A stretch of 64,000 nucleotides of DNA from Scatolibacter rhodanostii (GCF_900197595.1 NZ_FZLO01000001.1:682001-746000), one strand, 5' to 3'; shown: positions 43,010 through 52,087, counted from the stretch's first letter. The notes: generated by a model not told the origin, from the sequence alone. Numbers and translations are program-made.

Positions 43010-44172
43010 AATTAGAAAGAGATAGTATTTCTCCTAATCAATTTATGTTTTCAATTATTTGCTTTATGCATGCCATTGTCTTGCGCTCTGGGTTCATTAT
43101 TAGCATTACCCGTCAAGATTCTTGGATTATGTCTATTACGGGCTTTATATTCTCCCTATTACCCTTGGGTGTTTATGTTGCTCTGATGAAAAATTACCCT
43201 AATAAAAATTTGATTGAAATTAACCAAGCTGTTTTCGGAAAAATTGTCGGAAACTTGATTTCTTTGTTTTATCTATTCTTTTTTTTATCTCTTGCCGCAC
43301 TCAATACCCATGATTTGGGGCATTTTGTTCTTAGCTATATGCTCCCTGAAACCCCTGTAGCTATCATTGTCCTATTTTTTTTAGGCGCCTGTTTTTACTC
43401 TTTGAAAAAAGGGGTAAAAAACATCATGCATTTATCCACACTCATTGCTTTTGTCACTTTAATTGCTATGATTATAAATTCGGTTTTAATTGCCAAAGAC
43501 ACTCATTTTGAATTTATTTTTCCGCTGTTGCAATTAGAACCTGAAAAATATGTGCAAGGTACAGTTTCTATCGGGGCTGTAGTAATGGGAGAAGTATTAG
43601 TTTTCACCATGCTTACACCCATGTTAAAAAACGGTAAAAAAGTCGGCAAATCTCTTTTCTTTGGCATGCTTATCTCCACTTTTTCTTCTGTTGTGGTTAT
43701 GATTCGCAACATTCTTACTTTAGGACCTTTGGTTACTGTTGTAACCCTTCCTACTTTTGAATCTATCCGCAATGTTAGCCTTGCAGATATTTTTACTCGT
43801 TTAGAAAGTATTTATGCCATTCTCCTTGTGATTTTGTTTGTTGTTAGGGTAAGTATTTTAATCTATGTTTCTGTTCTGGCTATGACTCAGATTTTTTCCA
43901 AAGAATCTCCCATTGTACCTGAACTCGCTTATGAAAACTCACCCCGAGAAAAAAAGAAACACCAAAATCAGCCACCTTTTTTACTACTGACTACCGCATT
44001 GACCTTTTTTTATTCTCTGATTGTTTTTGAATCTCCTATCGAAAATAGCCATTGGGGTGCTACGGTTGCGCCTTTCTTTTCCTTAACTTTTGAACTCTTA
44101 TTGCCTGCTATAACATTGGTAGCGGCTATTTTCAGAAAGATTGTCAGCAAGAAAAAAGAGGTAAACGCATGA
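43006..44172 (+). CDS. gerKB: Spore germinant receptor B subunit (GerKB/GerAB, APC transporter fold)
   Basis: The 388-residue protein has about ten membrane helices (DSISPNQFMFSIICFMHAIVLRSGF opens the first). It belongs to the GerAB branch of the amino acid/polyamine/organocation superfamily, where the germinant binds. The start ATG overlaps the gerKC stop (ATGA). A loop around residue 305-330 (SPREKKKHQNQPP) is strongly basic. It is followed, with another ATGA overlap, by a small D-subunit gene. The usual order A-B-C is changed to A-C-B. Confidence 0.94.
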   Translation: MKLERDSISPNQFMFSIICFMHAIVLRSGFIISITRQDSWIMSITGFIFSLLPLGVYVALMKNYPNKNLIEINQAVFGKIVGNLISLFYLFFFLSLAALNTHDLGHFVLSYMLPETPVAIIVLFFLGACFYSLKKGVKNIMHLSTLIAFVTLIAMIINSVLIAKDTHFEFIFPLLQLEPEKYVQGTVSIGAVVMGEVLVFTMLTPMLKNGKKVGKSLFFGMLISTFSSVVVMIRNILTLGPLVTVVTLPTFESIRNVSLADIFTRLESIYAILLVILFVVRVSILIYVSVLAMTQIFSKESPIVPELAYENSPREKKKHQNQPPFLLLTTALTFFYSLIVFESPIENSHWGATVAPFFSLTFELLLPAITLVAAIFRKIVSKKKEVNA

Positions 44173-44396
44173 ACCTGTTTATCATTTTAGCTGTTTTTAC
44201 AGGAATTGCTGCCTACGACCTTCCTCCTGTCATAAAGAATAAACAATGGCGCAATCTAGCTCTTTATATTGTTTTCTTTTTATTCATTCTACTAATCGGC
44301 ATACTCATGTCTCTGGATGTCACTATCCCAAGTCCTATCAAAGCGATACAAAATTTCTATCAAAATGTTTTGCATCTCGCTTTCAAAGTTTCTTAA
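44169..44396 (+). CDS. Small two-helix membrane protein, germinant receptor D subunit
   Basis: The 75-residue protein has two hydrophobic segments (about 2-18 and 30-48), the second followed by an amphipathic end. ATG overlaps the gerKB stop (ATGA), so it is translationally coupled to the receptor. Short two-helix D-subunits are known in several Bacillus and clostridial ger operons, where they modulate receptor levels or function. The assignment rests on size, topology and position, as sequence is poorly conserved. A strong terminator follows. Confidence 0.8.
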   Translation: MNLFIILAVFTGIAAYDLPPVIKNKQWRNLALYIVFFLFILLIGILMSLDVTIPSPIKAIQNFYQNVLHLAFKVS

Positions 44397-44410
44397 TTAT
44401 CTGGTTTTCC

Positions 44411-44457
44411 AAAAGACAGAATAGATTTGCTTATGGGCATCTCTATTCTGTCTTTTT
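44411..44457 (+). terminator. Terminator of the ger operon
   Basis: Stem AAAGACAGAATAGA / TCTATTCTGTCTTT followed by TTAGG, 14 bases after the D gene. Confidence 0.9.
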
Positions 44458-44557
44458 AGGGATAATGCCAAAATTCTAATGCTTATTTATTTTCACTTTA
44501 TTTTTTTCTGCAAATACAGTATAATAGACCATAAATTCTTTTGATGATGGCAAAACA

Positions 44558-44599
44558 AAAGTGCAGTAGCTCCTTTTTATAGGTGGCTAACTGCACTTT
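44558..44599 (+). promoter_or_regulatory. Hairpin in the adenine deaminase leader
   Basis: Ten-base perfect arms AAAGTGCAGT / ACTGCACTTT, extended inward by AGC / GCT, loop TTTTTATA. A TATAAT box is at 44520-44525. No T-run follows, so it is more likely a leader structure than a terminator; the purine riboswitch core is absent. Confidence 0.55.
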
Positions 44600-44643
44600 C
44601 TGTAAAAATTGTTTATTCTTAAATATATTGTGAGGTGTTCCTA

Positions 44644-46377
44644 TTGGAAAAAGAAAAGTTAAAAAGATTAATTGATGTATCAGCCGGAAGAGTGCCGGCC
44701 GACACAGTCATAAAAAATTGTAAGATTGTTGATGTCTATAACGCTACGATTATAGAAGGCGATATTGCTATTTATGATGATCTCATTGCTGGCATCGGAG
44801 AGTATAACGGCACCAAAGAATGGGACGCCCAAGGCAAATATGCTTCTCCGGGATTAATTGACAGCCATGTCCATATAGAATCTTCCTATGTCAGCCCTGA
44901 AGAATTTGGACGTATGGTAATTCCTCATGGTACAACTACCATTATTGCCGACGCGCATGAAATTGCAAATGTGCATGGAATTACGGGATTGGAATATATG
45001 ATTGATGCCGGCAAAAAAACCAAGCTTGCTATCAAGTGGATGTTGCCCTCTTGTGTACCGGCCACACCATTTGAGCATGCCGGTGCTGTGATTGATGCCA
45101 AAGCAATGAACGCTCCTCTTTCCAGCGGGAACTTTCTTGGTCTCGGTGAATTTATGGATTTTCCCGGTGTTATTCACGCTGATGATGCCGTCGTGGACAA
45201 GCTCATCGCTGCCAAAAATCATGGCATCCCTATAGACGGCCACTCTCCTGCCATTGTTAAAAACGACTTAAACGCTTATGTTGCTGCCGGCATTCACACT
45301 GACCATGAATGTTCCGCCAAAGAAGAAATGCTCAGTAAAATTGCTCGAGGTATGTATGCCCTTATGCGAGAAGGCTCAGCGTGCCACGACTTACGAAAGC
45401 TGCTAAAGGGAGTTACCTCTGCCAATAGCCGACGCTGTTTGCTTTGTACAGATGATTGTCAACCTAAAACAATTATGGAATTAGGGCATTTAGAAAATCA
45501 TCTTAGAATTTGTGTAGAAGAAGGATTATCGGGTATCACTGCTATTCAAATGGCTAGTCTAAACGCTGCTGAATGCTATGGACTTGCCGATCGAGGTGCC
45601 ATTGCTCCCGGGCTACGTGCTGATATCGTCTTATTTGACGACTTACAGCAATTTCATACCCAACAAGTTTGGATTGCCGGAAAACTTACTGCTGAAAACG
45701 GTGCTTATTTGCCCTCTTTTGAGCGTCATTCTATTTCATCGGTGCAAGGAGCTCTGCATATCGGTGATTTTAGCAAAGAAAAATTGGCACTCACCATTCA
45801 TGCTGAAAAAGCTCATGCCATTGAAATTCTTTCTGGCGGCGTGGTCACTCGAAAAAAAATAGTCGACGTACACCGCAACGAACAAGATGAATTTGTTTAT
45901 CAGCCGGAGCAAGATTTGGTCAAGATAGTTGTCATCGAACGTCATCATGATACCGGTTATGCTTCTGCGGGCTTACTGAGTGGATATGGTATTAAACACG
46001 GGGCAATTGCCATCTCAATTGCCCATGATTCACACAATGTCATTACTACGGGTGTAAATGACGAGGATATGGCTTTTGCTGTAGAGCAGCTTGCGCTGCA
46101 AGAGGGTGGTGTTATTCTCGTAAAAGACGGCAAAATTCTGGAAAGTATGCCTCTGCCCATTGCCGGACTAATGAGCAACCAAAGTGGTGAATGGGTTGAC
46201 CGCAAATTGCAGGCCATTCATGAAGCTGCTCATCGTGTACTGGGCGTGAATCGAGATGTTGAACCCATTATGACACTTTGTTTCATGTCTTTGCCTGTTA
46301 TCCCTGAACTTAAATTGACTGACAGCGGTCTTTTTGATGTTACTCAATTCAAGTTCATTCCGATTGAAGCTGATTGA
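44644..46377 (+). CDS. ade: Adenine deaminase
   Basis: The 577-residue amidohydrolase converts adenine to hypoxanthine and ammonia for purine salvage. Metal ligands are in SPGLIDSHVHIESSYVSPEEF, ADAHEIANVHGI, HTDHECSAKEEM and LCTDDCQPKT. The C-terminal Adenine_deam_C domain (VIERHHDTGYASAGLLSGYGIKHGAIA, GVNDEDMAFA) is complete. TTG at 44644 is preferred because GAGGTG lies 6 bases upstream; GTG at 44635 is part of that site. Length is usual for bacterial Ade. It is monocistronic and complements the de novo purine operon at the left of the window. Confidence 0.95.
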   Translation: MEKEKLKRLIDVSAGRVPADTVIKNCKIVDVYNATIIEGDIAIYDDLIAGIGEYNGTKEWDAQGKYASPGLIDSHVHIESSYVSPEEFGRMVIPHGTTTIIADAHEIANVHGITGLEYMIDAGKKTKLAIKWMLPSCVPATPFEHAGAVIDAKAMNAPLSSGNFLGLGEFMDFPGVIHADDAVVDKLIAAKNHGIPIDGHSPAIVKNDLNAYVAAGIHTDHECSAKEEMLSKIARGMYALMREGSACHDLRKLLKGVTSANSRRCLLCTDDCQPKTIMELGHLENHLRICVEEGLSGITAIQMASLNAAECYGLADRGAIAPGLRADIVLFDDLQQFHTQQVWIAGKLTAENGAYLPSFERHSISSVQGALHIGDFSKEKLALTIHAEKAHAIEILSGGVVTRKKIVDVHRNEQDEFVYQPEQDLVKIVVIERHHDTGYASAGLLSGYGIKHGAIAISIAHDSHNVITTGVNDEDMAFAVEQLALQEGGVILVKDGKILESMPLPIAGLMSNQSGEWVDRKLQAIHEAAHRVLGVNRDVEPIMTLCFMSLPVIPELKLTDSGLFDVTQFKFIPIEAD

Positions 46378-46534
46378 ATCTGAAATTGCCATAGTAATGA
46401 TCTGTTTTTTGCCTATTTCATAAAGCTAAATGAATATTGTTATAAATTCAACTGATAATCCCACAATCTTTTTACTTTTTGCTGCACTTATGCTATACTA
46501 ATATTTTAGTTCATTTTAACCGAGGAGGAATTAT

Positions 46535-47941
46535 ATGGTCAACCTAATCACTTGGCTAAACAACAACATTATTTGGGGAATTCCCATGCTTGTGCTCATG
46601 CTTGGCACCGGCATCCTATTAACAGTTCGTACCAAAGGCGTTATTTTCACACGCTTTGGCACTGTTATGGGCAACACACTTAAAACCATTTTCAAACCCC
46701 AACAAGACGATTCTGAAGGCACGATTACCCCTTTTCAGGCAGTTTGCACCGCATTGGCAGCGACTGTTGGAACAGGTAATATCGTTGGAATTGCCCTTGC
46801 CATTAGTGTCGGCGGTCCGGGCGCTATTTTTTGGATGTGGGTCTGTGCTATTTTGGGAATGGTTACCAAATTCTGTGAAACCACTTTGGCTGTTGCCTAT
46901 CGTGAGAAAAACGAACAAGGACAATTTGTCGGAGGCCCCATGTACTACATAAGCAAAGGTCTAGGATGGAAAAAATCTGCGGTTGCTTTTTGTATCTTTG
47001 CCGTTATCGCTTCTTTTGGTGTTGGTAATATGGTGCAGGCAAATGCGGTTTCAGGCGGTTTAGAATCAGCTTTTTCAATCCCAACTTTTGTGACGGGCAT
47101 CGTTTTGGCACTACTGGTCGCTTTGGTGATTATCGGCGGAATTCAGCGCATTTCAGCGATTGCTGAAAGACTGGTTCCGTTTATGGCCATTATGTATATT
47201 CTTGCCGCTGTTGTCGTGCTGGTCATCAATGCAGAGAAAATCCCTGCTGCCTTTGGCATGATTTTTAAAGATGCTTTTACCGGAACAGCAGCGATAGGAG
47301 GCTTTGCCGGTTCTACCATGATGTATGCTGCTCGTATCGGCGTTGCTCGTGGCGTGTTCACCAATGAGGCTGGTTTGGGCAGTGCTCCCATTGCGCATGC
47401 TTGTGCCAAAACTGATCATCCAGCCCGACAAGGCTGCTGGGGCGCTTTCGAAGTGTTTTTTGACACCATTGTTATGTGCACCGTCACTGCACTTGTCATT
47501 CTCACTAGTGGTCTATGGACCAACAGCGACATGAACAGCTCTGCCATGTCTTTAGCCGCTTTCGGCAATGCTATTCCTGGCGGTGAATATGTTGTTTCTA
47601 TCGGGCTTGTCCTCTTTGCCTTTGCTACTATCATTGCTTGGTATTACTATGCAGAAAAAGCACTTGAATATATTGCTGGGAAGAAAGCCGTACGAATCTA
47701 TCAAGCTGTATTTGTTCTTTTGGTATTTGTGGGCTGCGTATCTGAAATCAAATTAGTTTGGGAACTGGCTGATTTGTTCAACGGGCTTATGGCAATTCCA
47801 AACTTAATTGCTTTAGTTGCCCTTAGTGCTACCATTGTTAAACTCACTAAAGATTTCTTTGATGACCCCAAAACCATTCGTCCAAACACAACTTCTTTTC
47901 ATTCATTTCTAAAATTTAAGAAATCAAGTAAAAAAAAATAA
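46535..47941 (+). CDS. Sodium:alanine/glycine symporter (AGCS family)
   Basis: The 468-residue membrane protein has about eleven helices. AGCS motifs include ATVGTGNIVGIALAISVGGPGAIFWMW, FVGGPMYYISKGLG, NEAGLGSAPIAHA and AFATIIAWYYYAEKALEY. It imports alanine or glycine with Na+ (or H+). ATG follows GAGGAGG. In spore formers L-alanine is a common germinant, so a link to the neighbouring ger genes is possible but not shown. The C-terminus is a short basic tail (LKFKKSSKKK). A terminator follows. Confidence 0.93.
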   Translation: MVNLITWLNNNIIWGIPMLVLMLGTGILLTVRTKGVIFTRFGTVMGNTLKTIFKPQQDDSEGTITPFQAVCTALAATVGTGNIVGIALAISVGGPGAIFWMWVCAILGMVTKFCETTLAVAYREKNEQGQFVGGPMYYISKGLGWKKSAVAFCIFAVIASFGVGNMVQANAVSGGLESAFSIPTFVTGIVLALLVALVIIGGIQRISAIAERLVPFMAIMYILAAVVVLVINAEKIPAAFGMIFKDAFTGTAAIGGFAGSTMMYAARIGVARGVFTNEAGLGSAPIAHACAKTDHPARQGCWGAFEVFFDTIVMCTVTALVILTSGLWTNSDMNSSAMSLAAFGNAIPGGEYVVSIGLVLFAFATIIAWYYYAEKALEYIAGKKAVRIYQAVFVLLVFVGCVSEIKLVWELADLFNGLMAIPNLIALVALSATIVKLTKDFFDDPKTIRPNTTSFHSFLKFKKSSKKK

Positions 47942-47968
47942 GCTTTTTTGCTTTATTATAGCCATAAC

Positions 47969-48000
47969 AAAGAACCTGCTTTCTATAAGCAGGTTCTTTT
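47969..48000 (+). terminator. Terminator of the symporter gene
   Basis: Stem AAGAACCTGCTT / AAGCAGGTTCTT followed by TTAG; it also faces the end of the leftward protease operon. Confidence 0.88.
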
Positions 48001-48039
48001 AGTTTAACCCAATTCCTAAAGACAGTTGAGAAAGATGTG

Positions 48040-48636
48040 TTAGGCCATGAACAAATCCTTTTTTACGACTAAATAAATCATTAGATAAACACTGAGTGCA
48101 AGTAAAGAAAAATTATTACGGCTTTGCAGCAGCATTATAAAACCAAACACCAACATCGGAAAGAGGAATAAAAGTGATATTACGAAGGTGATTTTTCGTG
48201 CTTTCTCTGCCCCACACTGTAATGAGAAGAAAGCTCTCAGTGCCAATCCTCCGTCCAATGGCTCGATAGGGAGCAGATGCACGATTCCTAGCGCAAAACT
48301 GATAAATGCCCATTCCTGCTGCTGAAATAGAAGCGAAATCCCCCCTATCAATAAATTCATGAGTGGCCCTGCCAGCGATATCTTGATGTTATCTTTATAG
48401 GCAAGATTGCTGCCAAACGGAAGCTGAATGCGCAAACCCAAACCTGACACCACAATCAAACTTGGTGCTTTTTTTAGATGAAACATCATGCCCAAGTGGG
48501 CAAATTCATGAAGCAAAACAGATATCATCAAAAAGACACCATGTTTAATCCCGGCAAATAAACTCAAAAAAGCAAGCAATACAAAAATCGAAAAATGGAT
48601 TTTAACTCTGCAATGACGTATATGTAATTCAAACAT
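48040..48636 (-). CDS. Minimal SpoIVFB-like M50 intramembrane metalloprotease
   Basis: The 198-residue polytopic protein begins LHIRHCRVKIHFSIFVLLAFL, like SpoIVFB, with zinc motif LLHEFAHLGMMFHL (H43, E44, H47) and third-ligand region HLLPIEPLDGG (D128). The usual Asn before LLP is His120. SpoIVFB in Bacillus (about 288 aa) carries a C-terminal CBS domain that senses ATP; this protein ends with the membrane core and lacks it. SpoIVFB cleaves pro-sigma-K in the mother cell. Here the gene is coupled by TAATG to a small membrane protein, which is coupled in turn to spoIVA. Pro-sigma-K processing is inferred; the sigK gene is not in the window. Confidence 0.88.
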   Translation of the reverse strand: MFELHIRHCRVKIHFSIFVLLAFLSLFAGIKHGVFLMISVLLHEFAHLGMMFHLKKAPSLIVVSGLGLRIQLPFGSNLAYKDNIKISLAGPLMNLLIGGISLLFQQQEWAFISFALGIVHLLPIEPLDGGLALRAFFSLQCGAEKARKITFVISLLFLFPMLVFGFIMLLQSRNNFSLLALSVYLMIYLVVKKDLFMA

Positions 48637-48980
48637 TAAATTTTCTCCAAAACCTGATTATTATTTTCAGGAACGGAACTTTCAGGAGTGGATTCGGGTT
48701 TTGATTCATTTTTTTCAAATGCCGGCAGCTCTATTTCTTGACTGGCTTCCGTTTGATACCACTCTACCACCTGTGTATATCGCCCTGTATCAAAAAACTT
48801 AAAATAAAGAAGGGTAAGCACAATAAAGGCGCAGGCAGTGATTTGCATAATCGGCACAAAGCTATATTTTTTTTCAGTGTCTTCCTCATCTTCATCCCAA
48901 CCGTCGTATTTTTCCTCAAGGCTTTCTTCTGATTCTTCACCAAAAGAATCAATTTCAGCCAAATCGTCTTTGTTTAACAT
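48636..48980 (-). CDS. Single-pass membrane protein, possible minimal SpoIVFA-like partner
   Basis: The 114-residue product has a strongly acidic N-terminal region (about 5-38; EESEESLEEKYDGWDEDEED), one membrane helix (about 43-61) and a short outer region (RYTQVVEWYQTEASQEI) with a Pro/Glu/Ser tail. Its start overlaps the spoIVA stop (TAATG) and its stop overlaps the protease start (TAATG). No family is recognised. Position directly before a SpoIVFB-like protease, one helix and the orientation are as in SpoIVFA, but it lacks the M23-like domain of the 264-aa Bacillus protein. Identity as a functional SpoIVFA counterpart is inference. Confidence 0.75.
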   Translation of the reverse strand: MLNKDDLAEIDSFGEESEESLEEKYDGWDEDEEDTEKKYSFVPIMQITACAFIVLTLLYFKFFDTGRYTQVVEWYQTEASQEIELPAFEKNESKPESTPESSVPENNNQVLEKI

Positions 48981-50455
48981 TATAAAATGATACAAATCAG
49001 ACCACTGCAGCCTTCATTGATTACCCTTTCTAAAGTTTCACGAACTTTATCACGCGCGCTGTCTGGCATTCTGTAAAGCTTATTGTGCATGCCTTCATTA
49101 ACCAATGAATGAAGCGACTTGCCAAAGATATTAGAATCCCAAATTTCAGTTGGATTCTCTTCAAACTCTTTCAGCAAGTACATCACCAGTTCTTCTGACT
49201 GCTGCTCAGAGCCCACAATAGGCGCAATTTCTGTGTTAATTTCAGTTCGCATCATATGAATAGACGGTGCTGTTGCTTTTAGACGAATACCGTACTTACC
49301 ATTTTGCTTGATGATCTCTGGCTCCTCTAAGGATAGTTCTTCTGTTTCCGGCAGGACAATGCCATATCCGGTATTCATTACATCTTCATAAGCCTGTTCA
49401 AGCTTTTGGAATTTCTTCTTTACTGCTGCCATTTCAATCAACTTTTCAAGTATTTCAGACTCGCTGGCAATCTCAAGGTTCGTCTGCTCACTCAAAATTT
49501 TGTAGAACAGGTTATGGTCTACCCCTACATCGGCTATGCTTTTACCATTGCCTAAGTTAATATTTTCTACTGCGATGCTTTTGATATAATCACATTTTTT
49601 GAGTGACTCAAGCATTGGTTTAACTTCTCTCATCTTGGTGATGTCATAAGAACTCCTGACACTTTCCAGAACAGAAGAGAACAGCCAATGAGAACTATCC
49701 AAAGAAGTTACCCAACCGGGCAATTTGAGCTCAACTTCTCGAACGGGGAATTCATAGAGAAGATTACCAATAATACCTTTTACATCTTCTTCGCTAACAT
49801 CAAGGCAGTTAATGGGAATAACCGGAACCTCGTATTTTTGAGAAAGATTGTTTGCCAATGCCTTTGCTTCTTTGGTTCCTGGTTCAACGCAGTTTAAGAG
49901 CATGACATAAGGCCGCCCTGTGGCATCCAGCTCTTTGGTGACTCTCTCTTCCGCTTCTTCATATTCTTCACGCGGAATTTCGCTGATACTGCCGTCTGTT
50001 GTGATGACCAATCCAATAGTCGAATGCTCTGTAATGACTTTTTTTGTACCAATTTCGGCCGCCATATCAAAAGGAATATCTTCTTCAAACCACGGTGTTT
50101 TTACCATGCGAGGCTGGTCTTCTTCAATATAGCCAAGCGAACTTGGGACAATATAGCCTACACAGTCAATCATGCGAACTTTAAATTCAGCTTCGCCGTC
50201 CAGTTTTACTGAAACAGCATTTTCCGGGATAAACTTTGGCTCTGTCGTCATAATGGTTCTCCCAGAGGAAGACTGCGGCAGTTCGTCAATCGCTCTATCA
50301 CGCTGAGAACCATCCGGAATGTTTGGAATCACGACTGTATCCATAAATTTCTTGATAAAGGTTGATTTTCCGCTTCTAACAGGCCCTACTACACCAATGT
50401 AAATTTCGCCGTTGGTTCGTTTTTCTATGTCTTTATAGACGTTAAATTCTTCCAT
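48980..50455 (-). CDS. spoIVA: Stage IV sporulation protein A (spore coat morphogenetic ATPase)
   Basis: The 491-residue protein has the P-loop GVVGPVRSGKSTFIKKFMD near the N-terminus, then QRDRAIDELPQSSSGRTIMTTEPKF and MIDCVGYIVPSSLGY, all hallmark SpoIVA sequences. SpoIVA hydrolyses ATP to polymerise on the forespore surface and forms the coat basement layer, recruited by SpoVM. ATG at 50455 follows AAAGGA by 9 bases. The C-terminus (VINEGCSGLICIIL) keeps a conserved Cys. It lies 37 bases after sipL and overlaps the next gene's start, in a probable sigma-E operon. Confidence 0.97.
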   Translation of the reverse strand: MEEFNVYKDIEKRTNGEIYIGVVGPVRSGKSTFIKKFMDTVVIPNIPDGSQRDRAIDELPQSSSGRTIMTTEPKFIPENAVSVKLDGEAEFKVRMIDCVGYIVPSSLGYIEEDQPRMVKTPWFEEDIPFDMAAEIGTKKVITEHSTIGLVITTDGSISEIPREEYEEAEERVTKELDATGRPYVMLLNCVEPGTKEAKALANNLSQKYEVPVIPINCLDVSEEDVKGIIGNLLYEFPVREVELKLPGWVTSLDSSHWLFSSVLESVRSSYDITKMREVKPMLESLKKCDYIKSIAVENINLGNGKSIADVGVDHNLFYKILSEQTNLEIASESEILEKLIEMAAVKKKFQKLEQAYEDVMNTGYGIVLPETEELSLEEPEIIKQNGKYGIRLKATAPSIHMMRTEINTEIAPIVGSEQQSEELVMYLLKEFEENPTEIWDSNIFGKSLHSLVNEGMHNKLYRMPDSARDKVRETLERVINEGCSGLICIIL

Positions 50456-50492
50456 AAATTTCTTTCCTTTCACACTTTTAATGGCGTCGTGC

Positions 50493-52028
50493 CTAGCGAT
50501 TACAAATAATGATAGGGCCTGATTTATTTACCTTCTCGTCACTGATGTTATTCTGGGCACGAATATCAGAAATCAAGGCACGATGTTCTTTGGCAATATC
50601 CCAAAGCTCTTCACCCTCATAGGCATAATATACAAGAAGTTTTGAATCCGCTGCAGGTAGCTCTGCTTCTTCATCAATTTCAGCAGAAACAAGCTGTTTG
50701 CTGGCAAATCGAGAATATAACAGTGAATTAACGGCTGTTTCAACGGCTACTTCTACCGTGCTTTTATCAAGAATACGATATTCCCATATTTCTGTACGAG
50801 ATTTGCTGTCGCTTTTCTTGATTCGTTCATCACTCAAATCAGAATTATGGTTGAAATCAAATCCTTTTTCAGTGTACATAATTCGGTCTTGTGTATTGGC
50901 ATAAAGCATACAAATATTATATTTGACACGATGATTCATCTTGCCCTTATCGCAGTAAGAATTTGTTTCAGCGGCTTCTGTCCAAATATCAATAATCTTT
51001 TGAATTTCTTCTCCGCTAACGGTTAAGAGACATTTGTTTTTCAGCGTTTCTTCATTCGTGCCGTAAATTTGCATAAAGTTGTTCTGCGCATAATGAAGCT
51101 CAGCCGGACGATTGACAGAATAAGCATCGTCAATGACATCTACCTCGTAAGGCTTATACACAAAACCGACCACAAACAAGCGGGCAAATACATCCACCCC
51201 AGTATTTTCTCCTACTGTGTCTTCTTTAGGTTGGATACTGCTTTCTCCGCAAATAATATTTACGTCACAAATACAGTTTTCATCAGCACCCGTGCAATCA
51301 ATCATCTGATCAAAATCAATGCTTGCCGTCATTTTTTCAGCTGTTACACCGTCCACAAAGCTGTTATAGAGGAATGATAAATCTACGGCACCGCTGACAT
51401 TCAATCTGTCATCTTTGGCTTCAACATCCATTAGGCGAACCGCAATATCGCGGCGCAAAATGTTTTCAATGGGTGGCTTACCACTCTTTAACGGCACGAA
51501 ATCTTCAAAAGTAAATTGATGACCTACTGCATTAACTGCTTTAGAGGCATTGAGAGTCTGTGTTCTTTTCTCAATGTTTTCGTCATTGACCTCAACAGTG
51601 ATAAAATCTTTTTTCTGCACAACAGCCAGAACATTTAATCCCAACGTAATATGTAAGTCGACTTTTCTGGCACTGACTGCTCGACAAGTCATATGCTGCA
51701 CAGTAGGTCTAACACACGCAACCGCGCGTTCGCTGGTACTTTTACTTGGAATTGTGGCGCTAAAAGGTTTTGCAAAGTCACAGCATTTGATTCCTTCACC
51801 ACGAGAATCCAAATACATAATTCGGATATCGCAGATTCCGTCACAAGTAATGCTTTCGTTTCCTACCACATAGGATGAGATTTCTGGCACTGCTCTGCAC
51901 TTCAAAATTCGCTGCACATCTGCACAATAGTCTGGAAGATTGTAATCGGTATCAAGCGGGACTTCAAAGTTGCCATCAAAAATGGGTTCAAAGTAATCAT
52001 AAGGCTCGGTCTTAGTTTTGGCCTGCAT
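50493..52028 (-). CDS. sipL: SipL-type DUF3794 (SPOCS) and LysM protein
   Basis: The 511-residue protein has repeated DUF3794/SPOCS domains (first DTDYNLPDYCADVQRILKCRA; later DGICDIRIMYLDSRGEG, DVNIICGE) and a C-terminal LysM domain (LVYYAYEGEELWDIAKEHRALI, then DIRAQNNIS). In Clostridioides difficile SipL (about 520 aa, same domain order) binds SpoIVA through LysM and is needed for coat attachment. Here sipL lies directly upstream of spoIVA, which strongly supports the assignment. ATG follows AAAGGAGAGG. A sigma-E-like promoter lies 31-59 bases upstream. Confidence 0.93.
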   Translation of the reverse strand: MQAKTKTEPYDYFEPIFDGNFEVPLDTDYNLPDYCADVQRILKCRAVPEISSYVVGNESITCDGICDIRIMYLDSRGEGIKCCDFAKPFSATIPSKSTSERAVACVRPTVQHMTCRAVSARKVDLHITLGLNVLAVVQKKDFITVEVNDENIEKRTQTLNASKAVNAVGHQFTFEDFVPLKSGKPPIENILRRDIAVRLMDVEAKDDRLNVSGAVDLSFLYNSFVDGVTAEKMTASIDFDQMIDCTGADENCICDVNIICGESSIQPKEDTVGENTGVDVFARLFVVGFVYKPYEVDVIDDAYSVNRPAELHYAQNNFMQIYGTNEETLKNKCLLTVSGEEIQKIIDIWTEAAETNSYCDKGKMNHRVKYNICMLYANTQDRIMYTEKGFDFNHNSDLSDERIKKSDSKSRTEIWEYRILDKSTVEVAVETAVNSLLYSRFASKQLVSAEIDEEAELPAADSKLLVYYAYEGEELWDIAKEHRALISDIRAQNNISDEKVNKSGPIIICNR

Positions 52029-52059
52029 ATAGAATCCTCTCCTTTTTAGTTCTTACCAA

Positions 52060-52087
52060 TATGTATGCACCAAATTGGAAAGTATTC
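52060..52087 (-). promoter_or_regulatory. Sigma-E-like promoter of sipL-spoIVA operon
   Basis: Minus strand: GAATACT (52087-52081), 13 bases, CATACATA (52067-52060). The -10 matches the known sigma-E CATACANT pattern; the -35 is close to GNATATT. It begins immediately after the T-run of the upstream terminator. Confidence 0.7.

Noticed and set aside
44460-44643. Purine riboswitch before ade
   Set aside because: The three-way-junction core with TATAA-closing stem and the conserved TCTACC loop is not present.
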